A stretch of 64,000 nt of DNA, from the NCBI GenBank assembly GCA_002404055.1, contig DHIZ01000057.1, forward strand, positions 492-64,491, read 5' to 3'. The stretch comes from Chloroflexi bacterium UBA4733. Lineage in GTDB: Bacteria; Chloroflexota; UBA4733. The notes under the pieces were generated by a model. That model saw only the letters and a program-made list of their open reading frames with translations, was not told the DNA's origin and ran no database searches. The position numbers and the translations under genes are program-made. Of the stretch, positions 51,644 through 58,836 are shown in pieces (the stretch's first letter is position 1; each line of letters begins with the position of its first letter).

Positions 51644-51859
51644 TCAACCCTTTTCGCCCTTGAAGCCGATCTCGACCCGACCATCGGCGTGAACGAAGAC
51701 CGGCACAGTGTTCTGCTGGGTGAGGCGGACCACCTCTTCCTGCCAGATCTCTTCATCGTCCACCTGCCGTTCGGTGAAGGCGATGCCGTCAGCGCGGAGG
51801 TCTCGTTTCGCCTTGATGCAGACAGGGCAGTCGGACATCGAATACATCATGAGCGTCAT
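51644..51859 (-). CDS. Glutaredoxin-like protein
   Basis: The protein has 71 residues with a thioredoxin-fold glutaredoxin sequence: MYSMSDCPVCIKAKRDLRAD (active site Cys-Pro-Val-Cys), then IAFTERQVDD, TQQNTVPVFVHADGRVEIGF (cis-Pro loop). It could act with the siroheme-type enzyme or in general thiol repair. The stop lies 57 bp before the start of the AhbA/B-like gene on the same strand, so they may share a transcript. Confidence 0.88.
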   Translation of the reverse strand: MTLMMYSMSDCPVCIKAKRDLRADGIAFTERQVDDEEIWQEEVVRLTQQNTVPVFVHADGRVEIGFKGEKG

Positions 51860-51922
51860 GCCGCGTCCACCTTCATCCTCAGGATCATTTGTCTAGCGTA
51901 CCAGGGTACACGCGGTCCGTGG

Positions 51923-52345
51923 TTAGGATGCGGGTTTACGCAGCATGCGTTCCACCAGTTCCGGGAAGTGCTCGATCAGGTGCGAGTTGGCAACGATGTG
52001 GTCGGCCCCCGCTGCACGGGCCTGCCTCCAGCGCGGCTGGTCCATGTGGGAACCGAAGGCCAAAACGGGGACGCCGTCCAGGCGAGCGGCTTCGATGAGT
52101 GGCTGCCATTGTGTCTGTGGACTGCTCAGATCGGCCAGCAACAGTGCTCCATCGTGCATCGCCGGCATGGGCGTCGCCGTGACCGGCCGGCCGTCGGCCT
52201 GAAGGCGCGCCAGGCCTTCGGCCAGGCGAACACTGAAGAAGAGGTCGCGTGCCAGGTAGTAGACGACGGGCTTCTCGCCCGTTGCTGGCTCGGCCAGCGG
52301 CTCAGGCGTTGTTGGCGTCAGGGTCGGCCTCCTCTCGCGGTGCAT
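51923..52345 (-). CDS. Receiver-like or small Rossmann-type protein, unrecognised
   Basis: The protein has 140 residues from ATG 52345. A Pro/Thr-rich start (RRPTLTPTTPEPLAEPATGE) is followed by an alpha/beta pattern VVYYLARDLFFSVRLAEGLA, ALLLADLSSPQTQWQPLIEA and VPVLAFGSHMDQPRWRQARA, ending AGADHIVANSHLIEHFPELV. The order resembles a CheY fold with D in LLADLSS at the phospho-acceptor place but without the usual acidic pair at the start. A degenerate receiver is the best guess. The frame stays open upstream to 52555 through a repeat element. Confidence 0.6.
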   Translation of the reverse strand: MHRERRPTLTPTTPEPLAEPATGEKPVVYYLARDLFFSVRLAEGLARLQADGRPVTATPMPAMHDGALLLADLSSPQTQWQPLIEAARLDGVPVLAFGSHMDQPRWRQARAAGADHIVANSHLIEHFPELVERMLRKPAS

Positions 52346-52388
52346 CGCCCACGTTGGACTCGATTTAGGAACAGAATGCCGGCGACGG

Positions 52389-52562
52389 ATGAAGTTTGAC
52401 ACATGGATCGGGGATTCGGGTAGAGCTGTAGGGGCAGGCCCCTGTGCCTGCCCTGCTCGCGTCGCGACGACGGATCCTTGTTTGCAACCGGACCAGGGCA
52501 GGCACAGGGGCCTGCCCCTACGCGAGGCGCTTACAATCACCGTTTGCTTCGTCAAACTTCAT
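52389..52562. repeat. 174-bp element with perfect 12-bp inverted ends
   Basis: ATGAAGTTTGAC (52389-52400) and GTCAAACTTCAT (52551-52562) are exact inverted repeats. Nested inside is palindromic repeat A2 (52428-52521). The arrangement suggests a MITE-like element that carries or was entered by the second repeat. Confidence 0.6.
52428..52521. repeat. Palindromic repeat, family A copy 2
   Basis: The 94-bp element has ends GTAGGGGCAGGCCCCTGTGC and its inverse GCACAGGGGCCTGCCCCTAC, forming a long perfect stem. It is related to 1594-1690. Confidence 0.82.
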
Positions 52563-52587
52563 TCGTCCCCGGCCAACACGGCGTCCC

Positions 52588-54375
52588 TCACGCCGGCATA
52601 GTCTCCCTGGCTGCAGCGTCCGGCGCCAGCGGCGGTACCTGAATTGTCCGCTCACCGACGTAATAGACAAGACCTGGTTTTCCGCCCGGTTGCCGGCGCA
52701 CATTGCCGACGCTGGTGTAGTCGACGGCCGCTCGCGACTCGCCGCGGGCGGAGCTGAGATACGCTGCGACGCCAGCGGCGCGTGAGAGCACGTCATCCGG
52801 CACCGGGCGTCCGGCGGAGCGCACCACCACATGCGAGCCGGGAACCCCTTTGGCATGGAGCCACATATCCTGACGCGCTGCCAGGCGAAAGGTCAGCGCG
52901 TCGTTGATCTGACTGGTTTTGCCGAAAAGCACCTCGAACCCCTCGACACGAATCGCCGAAGGCGTGGCCGTGGCGGCCGCCGGCCCGCGTGTACCTTTAC
53001 GGGGCGCCTTTCGACCTTGCGTGCGACCACCGGCAGCGCGCTCCCGTTCCGCAAAGAAACCGCCACTTCGCAATTCCGCTTCCAGGCGCACATAGTCTGC
53101 TGGCGTCTCGCAGAGAGCAACGTCGTTGAGCACCTGGCGCGCAAAGGCCAGGTCTAGCGACAGTTCAGCCTGTTGCGGCCCAAGGGCCTCAATGGTGCGT
53201 TTGGCGCGTGCGTAACGCTTGAAAATTTGCTGAGCGTTTTGGACGGCGGTGAGCGACGGATCAACCGGTATGTGTACAGTGTCGCCTGCAAAGTCCTCCA
53301 GGAGGACCTCCCGCTGGTCGCGTGCTATGTCAGGCTGGTAGGTGAGCAGCACTTCGCCCATCTGGCGCAACTGCAACTGATCCTGCGCTTTGGCTACCTG
53401 CTGCTTGATCGTGGCCAGGCGGCGCTCGGTACGCTCCGCCACCGGTTTCACCATCGCCAGCAAGCGGGTGCGTTGCGTTGTCAGGCGGTCATCGCTTTCG
53501 CGCGGCGCGAAGTAACGCTCGACGGCCAGGCTGATCGAATTGGCATCCTCGACCGTCGCGGTCGTTTCAAAGGAACGCAGTCGGTATGGCGCGAAGGCCA
53601 GGAGTTGTGCTCCTCGCCGTGCAAACGATGGCGTGCAGGGAGCGCCATTGACAAGCGGCGCGAAGAGATCATGTAGCACCGTTGCCAGTGCCCCGGCATC
53701 GGGGCTCTCCCTGTGCGTGCGGAAGACGGCCTCGCTGGCGGCAGTGGGGCTTATCGCCAGAACGCGCGGCAAATGCTCGATCAGATTTCGACCCTGAGCC
53801 TCCGCCAGGGCAGCGTTGAGGTCCTCCGGCGTGACGTTACTGGGATCAAGCCGCGCCGCGCCGCTGCCTCCCGTGGCGGTGGCTGGCGGTGGCGGCACGT
53901 AGGTCAGGTGTGGCTGGATGACACGGGTGCGGCTCATCTCTCCAGTGACGTGGCGCAGGGCGCCGAGTACGACGCCGGCCTCATCGGTCAATATGGCGTT
54001 GCTTTGCCGCCCAAGCAACTCTATAATGAGCGTGCGCCGCGGTTCGGCGCCGTGTACCGTCTCCAGGTGTAGGATGCGCTCCAACGGGGGTTGATGAACC
54101 GAAACAATGCGCGCGCTTTCCAAATGCTTGCGCAGGAGCATGACAAAGGGCGTCGGCGCGTCGAAGCCGCTGCCCAGCTTGCGTTCGCGTACCAGGTGGG
54201 CACGCGCAAAGCGAGGGTTGAATGACTGAAAGACCTGCCAGTTCTGGTTCTGGCTGCGAACCAGCAGCGCAAGCGACCAGGCATCGGGCTGAAAAATCTT
54301 GTCGATTCGACCGCCCAGCAGCACGCGGCGCCACTCCTCGGCCACCGCGCCGGACGTCAGCGCGTCATAATGCAT
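52588..54375 (-). CDS. rqcH: RqcH/NFACT-family ribosome quality-control protein
   Basis: The protein has 595 residues. NFACT-N spans the first part (MHYDALTSGAVAEEWRRVLL, GGRIDKIFQPDAWSLALLVR, LLGRQSNAILTDEAGVVLGA). A long coiled coil follows (about 300-440), and the C-terminal NFACT-R domain has EVLFGKTSQINDALTFRLAA and RQDMWLHAKGVPGSHVVVRS, the DxWxHxxxxPGSHVV motif with the tRNA-contacting residues. RqcH binds stalled 50S subunits and recruits tRNA-Ala to add C-terminal Ala tails. It is divergent from a guanylate kinase-like gene. Confidence 0.93.
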   Translation of the reverse strand: MHYDALTSGAVAEEWRRVLLGGRIDKIFQPDAWSLALLVRSQNQNWQVFQSFNPRFARAHLVRERKLGSGFDAPTPFVMLLRKHLESARIVSVHQPPLERILHLETVHGAEPRRTLIIELLGRQSNAILTDEAGVVLGALRHVTGEMSRTRVIQPHLTYVPPPPATATGGSGAARLDPSNVTPEDLNAALAEAQGRNLIEHLPRVLAISPTAASEAVFRTHRESPDAGALATVLHDLFAPLVNGAPCTPSFARRGAQLLAFAPYRLRSFETTATVEDANSISLAVERYFAPRESDDRLTTQRTRLLAMVKPVAERTERRLATIKQQVAKAQDQLQLRQMGEVLLTYQPDIARDQREVLLEDFAGDTVHIPVDPSLTAVQNAQQIFKRYARAKRTIEALGPQQAELSLDLAFARQVLNDVALCETPADYVRLEAELRSGGFFAERERAAGGRTQGRKAPRKGTRGPAAATATPSAIRVEGFEVLFGKTSQINDALTFRLAARQDMWLHAKGVPGSHVVVRSAGRPVPDDVLSRAAGVAAYLSSARGESRAAVDYTSVGNVRRQPGGKPGLVYYVGERTIQVPPLAPDAAARETMPA

Positions 54376-54444
54376 GATCTTTCGCCCCCCGCCGGGCAGT
54401 CTACCACTGGCGTCGATGCGCGCCAGTCGGGGCGCTCAGACGGG

Positions 54445-55050
54445 ATGCCGAAGCGGCGTGGCATGCTGTTCATCCTTTCTGCCCCTTCGGGTGCCGGTAA
54501 AGATTCCTTGATCGCGGTTCTGAAGCCGGCGGAGGTTGGGCTTGAGCGCGTCGTCAGCTATACGACCCGCCCGCCGCGGCCCGAGGAGGTCAACGGCGTG
54601 GCCTATCACTTCAGTGATGAGCAGACGATGCGCGCGATGTTGGCTGCCGGCGACCTCGTGGAGTGTACCGAGTTCATTCCAGGCAGGTTCTACGGCACGC
54701 CTCGGCGGGCTGTAGACAACGCCCTGGCTGCCGGCCGCGACGTCCTCATCAAGCCGGAAGTGCTGGGCGCCGCCAAGGTGAAGGCGGCATATCCAAATGC
54801 GGTCATGATCTTTCTCGCGCCGCCGAGCCCGGAAGAAGCCACCCGCCGGATGGATACACGCCAGTCGGAAACCGCCGACGATGCCAGAGCGCGGGTTGAG
54901 GCGATGGCGCGGGAGTTCGCCGCGGCCAGCACCTACGACTACGTTGTCGTCAATGAGACCGGCCGGCTTGATGAGGCCGTTGCGCGGGTGCGGGAGATCG
55001 TGGCCGGGGAGCGGCGGAAGCGGCTGGGTGGGAAGGGGCCTGGCGACTGA
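54445..55050 (+). CDS. Guanylate kinase-like protein
   Basis: The protein has 201 residues from ATG 54445; an upstream ATG at 54370 overlaps the rqcH start. The guanylate kinase fold is evident: ILSAPSGAGKDSLIAVLK, VVSYTTRPPRPEEVNGVAYH, EFIPGRFYGTP and YDYVVVNE. Two features differ from ordinary Gmk: the P-loop ends GKDS rather than GKST, as in PhnN-type kinases, and the usual DVQGA motif reads PEVLGA. The real substrate may therefore not be GMP. The last residues Pro-Gly-Asp and the stop are provided by repeat element B3, which begins at 55039. Confidence 0.82.
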   Translation: MPKRRGMLFILSAPSGAGKDSLIAVLKPAEVGLERVVSYTTRPPRPEEVNGVAYHFSDEQTMRAMLAAGDLVECTEFIPGRFYGTPRRAVDNALAAGRDVLIKPEVLGAAKVKAAYPNAVMIFLAPPSPEEATRRMDTRQSETADDARARVEAMAREFAAASTYDYVVVNETGRLDEAVARVREIVAGERRKRLGGKGPGD

Positions 55051-55173
55051 AGTCGCGGCTACCACCAGCAAAGCCGCCCTTCGGCGGCTGAGCAGCCTGG
55101 TGGCTGCCCCAGTCCGCGCAGCGCCCAGAGGGCACCCGCTTCGCCCCGTGTAGCCGCGACTTCAGTCGCCAGG
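55039..55173. repeat. Inverted-repeat element, family B copy 3, perfect 24-bp ends
   Basis: The first 24 bases (55039-55062, beginning CCTGGCGACTGAAG) are the exact inverse of the last 24 (55150-55173). The inner part differs from that of copies 1 and 2 but holds its own hairpin (AAGCCGCCCTTCGGCGGCT). The element supplies the stop codon of the kinase gene. Confidence 0.88.
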
Positions 55174-55199
55174 CGTGCCCGGTTGCACTCGCACCTTTT

Positions 55200-57077
55200 C
55201 TAGCCTCCCGCCAGGCGCTTCACCGCTGCCTCGATATGTCCGGCGTCGATACCCGCAGCATTCATCAGCTCGGCCGGCTCACCGGAGCCGGGCATTCCCT
55301 GGACGGCCAGGTGGACCACCGTGGGGTCGAGGCCCTTGCTGCTCAGTGCCTCAAGTACCGCGTCGCCCAGGCCACCCTCGGGCCTGTGATCCTCGACTAC
55401 CACCAGGTTGCCGTGGCACTCCTTGACGGCGGCGGCGATCGTTTCGGCGTCAAGCGGCTTGACTGAGTAGGCGTCAATGATACGGACGGCGATGCCCTGC
55501 CTCTGGAGCTTCTCGTAGGCGGCGAGCGCCTCATGAACGGTGATGCCTGCCGCCACGACCGCTGCCTGGTCGTTGTCGGAACGCTTGAGCACCGCGCTGC
55601 CACCAACGCGCACATCGACCTCGGGCGGATACAGCACCGTTGTTGATTCACGGGTCGAGCGCAGGTAGGAGATGCCGGGCTGCTGGGCCATCAGTTCCAC
55701 CAACTTGATCGTCTGGTTGGCGTCACTTGGATAAAGCACTGTGCTGCCGTGTACGGCGCGCATCATGGCGAGGTCCTCCAGCGCCATCTGGGAGGGACCA
55801 TCGGCGCCGATCGACACTCCGGCGTGCGAGCCGCAGAGACGGAGGTTAGCGCGAGAAATGGCGGCCATCCGAATAAAGTCGTAAGCGCGGCTCATGAAAG
55901 CAGCGAAGGTGGAGGCGAAGGAAACGTAGTGCCGCACCTGCATGCCGATGGCCGCCGACACCAACTGCTGCTCGGCGATGAACATCTCGAAGAAGCGCTC
56001 GGGATAGGTCTTGCCGAAGATGTCGGCGAACGTCGAGTTACTGACCTCGGCGTCGAGGACGACGACATCCTCTCGTGCGGCGCCGAGAGCCCGGAGGGCG
56101 TCGCCGTAGGCCCGCCGCGTGGCCATCTTCGAGCCAAGTGGGTATCCGGCGAACTGCACGGCGCTCACCGGGAAGTCACGCCGGCTGCCGGCGGCAGGAG
56201 CTTTGGGCTTGACGGTCAGGTGGCGCTCGCCCCCGAGCTCAGCGATAGCCCTCGTCGCGTCTTCGGGCGGTAGAGCCTTGCCATGCCAGCCGCCGACGTC
56301 TTCCAGCCAGGCTACCCCTGCCCCCTTCTTCGTTTTGGCCACGATGAGCGTCGGAGCCTGAGTCTCGGCGGTCGCTTGCTTGTACGCCGCGTTGATCGCG
56401 TCGACGTCGTGACCGTCAATCTCGATGGCATTCCAGCCGAAGGCACGCGCCCGCGCGGCGTAGGCCGGGCTGTTCCAGCCCAGTTCGGTGGGGCCGCGCT
56501 GACCCAGCCGGTTCATATCGAGGATGGCGATCAGGTTGTTGAGTTTTCGATTGCCGGCGTGGTCGAAAGCCTCCCAGATCGAGCCTTCGGCCATCTCGCT
56601 GTCGCCGAGGAGCACCCAGACGTGGTAGTCCAGCTTGTCGAGGAACTTGCCGGCCAGCGCCACACCCACGCCGATCGGCAGACCCTGGCCGAGCGAACCG
56701 GTGGCGACGTCAACCCAGGGGAGGATTGGCGTCGGGTGCCCTTCCAGCCGGCTGCCGAATTTGCGCAGCGTCAGGAACTCCTGGTCGCTGACCGCATCGG
56801 CAGCACGGTACATGGAGTACAGCAGCGGTGAGGCGTGGCCCTTGGAAAAGATCAGGTGGTCGTTGTTCGGGTTCTGGGGAGCAGCAAAGTCATACCGCAA
56901 ATACTCGGCCAGGAGCACAGCCATCAAGTCCGCAGCGGACATTGACGAGGTCGGGTGTCCGGAACCGGCGGCAGTGGTGCAGCGGATGCTATCCACCCGC
57001 AACTGTTGCGCCAGTTCGTGCCACTGCGACGGCTGACTGGTGGCACTCGCACTTGACGGCGCCGATGGTGTGCTCAT
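55200..57077 (-). CDS. tkt: Transketolase (single-chain, short type)
   Basis: The protein has 625 residues. ATG 57077 with AAGGAG upstream is chosen. The thiamine diphosphate-binding N-domain has GSGHPTSSMSAADLMAVLLA, FSKGHASPLLYSMYRAAD, LGQGLPIGVGVALAGKFLDK and GDSEMAEGSIWEAFDHAG. The pyrimidine-binding domain has IAEQQLVSAAIGMQ, YVSFASTFAAFMSRAYDFIR and HAGVSIGADGPSQMALEDLA. The C-terminal domain ends GLGDAVLEALSSKGLD. The pattern is that of the shorter transketolases, like vertebrate and archaeal forms. It exchanges two-carbon units in the pentose phosphate pathway. Confidence 0.95.
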   Translation of the reverse strand: MSTPSAPSSASATSQPSQWHELAQQLRVDSIRCTTAAGSGHPTSSMSAADLMAVLLAEYLRYDFAAPQNPNNDHLIFSKGHASPLLYSMYRAADAVSDQEFLTLRKFGSRLEGHPTPILPWVDVATGSLGQGLPIGVGVALAGKFLDKLDYHVWVLLGDSEMAEGSIWEAFDHAGNRKLNNLIAILDMNRLGQRGPTELGWNSPAYAARARAFGWNAIEIDGHDVDAINAAYKQATAETQAPTLIVAKTKKGAGVAWLEDVGGWHGKALPPEDATRAIAELGGERHLTVKPKAPAAGSRRDFPVSAVQFAGYPLGSKMATRRAYGDALRALGAAREDVVVLDAEVSNSTFADIFGKTYPERFFEMFIAEQQLVSAAIGMQVRHYVSFASTFAAFMSRAYDFIRMAAISRANLRLCGSHAGVSIGADGPSQMALEDLAMMRAVHGSTVLYPSDANQTIKLVELMAQQPGISYLRSTRESTTVLYPPEVDVRVGGSAVLKRSDNDQAAVVAAGITVHEALAAYEKLQRQGIAVRIIDAYSVKPLDAETIAAAVKECHGNLVVVEDHRPEGGLGDAVLEALSSKGLDPTVVHLAVQGMPGSGEPAELMNAAGIDAGHIEAAVKRLAGG

Positions 57078-57201
57078 GCTGTCTCCTTGCTTCTCTGGTC
57101 GTCGCCCCGCGCGACGTCCTGCTTCGCGAGTCCCGGCGTGCCGGCAAGTCTCACCCGAATTCGTCTCCATAGTTGTAGCACGCGATCGCCAATTCCGCGC
57201 G

Positions 57202-58836
57202 CTAATAGGGATAGCGCAGGGCGTTCACTACTTCGGACGGGTCGACACGACGCGAGAGCGGCAGATAGACCAGATATGGGCCGACGGTTGCCTGGCGGAA
57301 GGTGACACCCAGCTTTCGCAGCGCGCTGCCCAAACCGGGCGACGGCAATGAGCCGACGACGAGCACGAACGCGGCGCGCTGCGACAGTTCAACGCTGCGA
57401 AAGTCGGTCGGAAAGCGGTTGATGGCGTGGCCAACCACGATATCGTAGTAGTCGGCACTGCGTACCGAGTCGCCACTGAGATACATCAGCGGGTCGCCGG
57501 CCCAGTGATTGAGCCAGACGTCGTACACGTCATTGTCTTGAAGCCAGTGCAGCAGCGGCCGGCTGTCCATTGGCAGGCGGTTCCAGTACGGCGATTGGAA
57601 TACCTGTACCGGATCGCTTGTCAGGTGGCCTACCATATTGCCGACAAGCAGGAGTGCCAGGGCAGCCGCCCCCAGGGGTCGCCAGACCGTGGCGAGCCGC
57701 ACGCACAACGCCGCCAGCAGTACGGGCAGAGCTGTCCAGAGCGGCAACAGGTAGCGACCACTGGCGTCGAACGGGGAGAGGGAGGGCCGTCCAAAGCCGC
57801 TGAGCACGTAAACAGCAAGTGTGACTGCCAGGAATACCAGGAGCGGTCGAGACTCCGGCACGGCGGACACGGCGGATGCGCCGCGCGCTCGCCATTGCCG
57901 TGGCGCATCGGCGGCCGCCAGTGCGAGCGCGCCGGCAACGGCACACCCCAGCGCCACGGTCAGTCCGCCGGGGAGCGAGCCCCACGGGCTCGTGAGGCCG
58001 ACGACCCGCGGTAAGAGGGTGCGGAACAGCACGTGGAGAACCGCCAGGTCGTCGGCACTGCCGGCGCCTGTTCCGGCGAACAGCCAGCGAAAGGTCGCGC
58101 CCGCATGGTGCAGGTTGTACCACCAGAGCGGCGCGCCGCCGAGCGCGAAGCCGGGCAGTCCGAACGCGAGCGCACTGGGCAGCCAGCGGCGTATTCGACG
58201 CCAGGGCAAAAGGAGGAGAGCGGTCAGCAGATAATCGGCAACCAGCAGGTTCGCCCAGAGGGCGAGGCCGCTGATGAAACCAAGGACCAGCCAGTGCCAG
58301 CGCTGCAGCACACCCTGATACACGCGGCAGTACCAGGCGCCAAGCAGGAGCAGATCGCCCAGCACCATGATGTCGACGTATGACCCCCAGACTTTCAGGC
58401 TCACGGCGTCGAAATAGACGGAAGGGACGGCGGCAAGCAAAGCGGCGACCACGGCAACGCCTCGACCGTACCAGGCCATCGCCAGGAACCAGGTTGTCAC
58501 AATGAAGGCCACGCCACTTAGCAAGGTCACGCAACGCAGTGCCGGTGCCGACGGTCCCAGGAGGGCAACGACTGGCGCCGCCAGATACGACTGCAGCATG
58601 CCCATGTACGGCACGCCGTACAGGAAGGTTGGGAAGTCACCGTGCAGGAGGCGCACCGCCCCGATACCGAAGAGCGCTTCGTCGCCCTCGATCATCCACT
58701 GGCTGCGCGCGTTCAACCAGACCCGCAGCGCCAGCCCAAGAATGACCACCCCCGCGAGGAGCATCACTACCCGGCGATCTGCCCGGTCGCGCCTCGCCGG
58801 CACTACGCGGCCGTTAAGTAACCGGAGTCGACCCAT
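57202..58836 (-). CDS. Membrane glycosyltransferase (GT39/ArnT-like), polytopic
   Basis: The protein has 544 residues from ATG 58836, or 533 from GTG 58803, which overlaps the M23 stop as TAGTG. About ten membrane helices are visible. The first outside loop carries SQWMIEGDEALFGIGAVRLL, where the acidic pair resembles the catalytic Asp/Glu of PMT/ArnT-type enzymes, and GDFPTFLYGVPYMGMLQSYL. Such enzymes transfer sugars from a polyprenyl carrier to proteins or glycans outside the membrane. The C-terminal part (about 420-540) is soluble. It is likely co-transcribed with the M23 peptidase upstream. Confidence 0.8.
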   Translation of the reverse strand: MGRLRLLNGRVVPARRDRADRRVVMLLAGVVILGLALRVWLNARSQWMIEGDEALFGIGAVRLLHGDFPTFLYGVPYMGMLQSYLAAPVVALLGPSAPALRCVTLLSGVAFIVTTWFLAMAWYGRGVAVVAALLAAVPSVYFDAVSLKVWGSYVDIMVLGDLLLLGAWYCRVYQGVLQRWHWLVLGFISGLALWANLLVADYLLTALLLLPWRRIRRWLPSALAFGLPGFALGGAPLWWYNLHHAGATFRWLFAGTGAGSADDLAVLHVLFRTLLPRVVGLTSPWGSLPGGLTVALGCAVAGALALAAADAPRQWRARGASAVSAVPESRPLLVFLAVTLAVYVLSGFGRPSLSPFDASGRYLLPLWTALPVLLAALCVRLATVWRPLGAAALALLLVGNMVGHLTSDPVQVFQSPYWNRLPMDSRPLLHWLQDNDVYDVWLNHWAGDPLMYLSGDSVRSADYYDIVVGHAINRFPTDFRSVELSQRAAFVLVVGSLPSPGLGSALRKLGVTFRQATVGPYLVYLPLSRRVDPSEVVNALRYPY

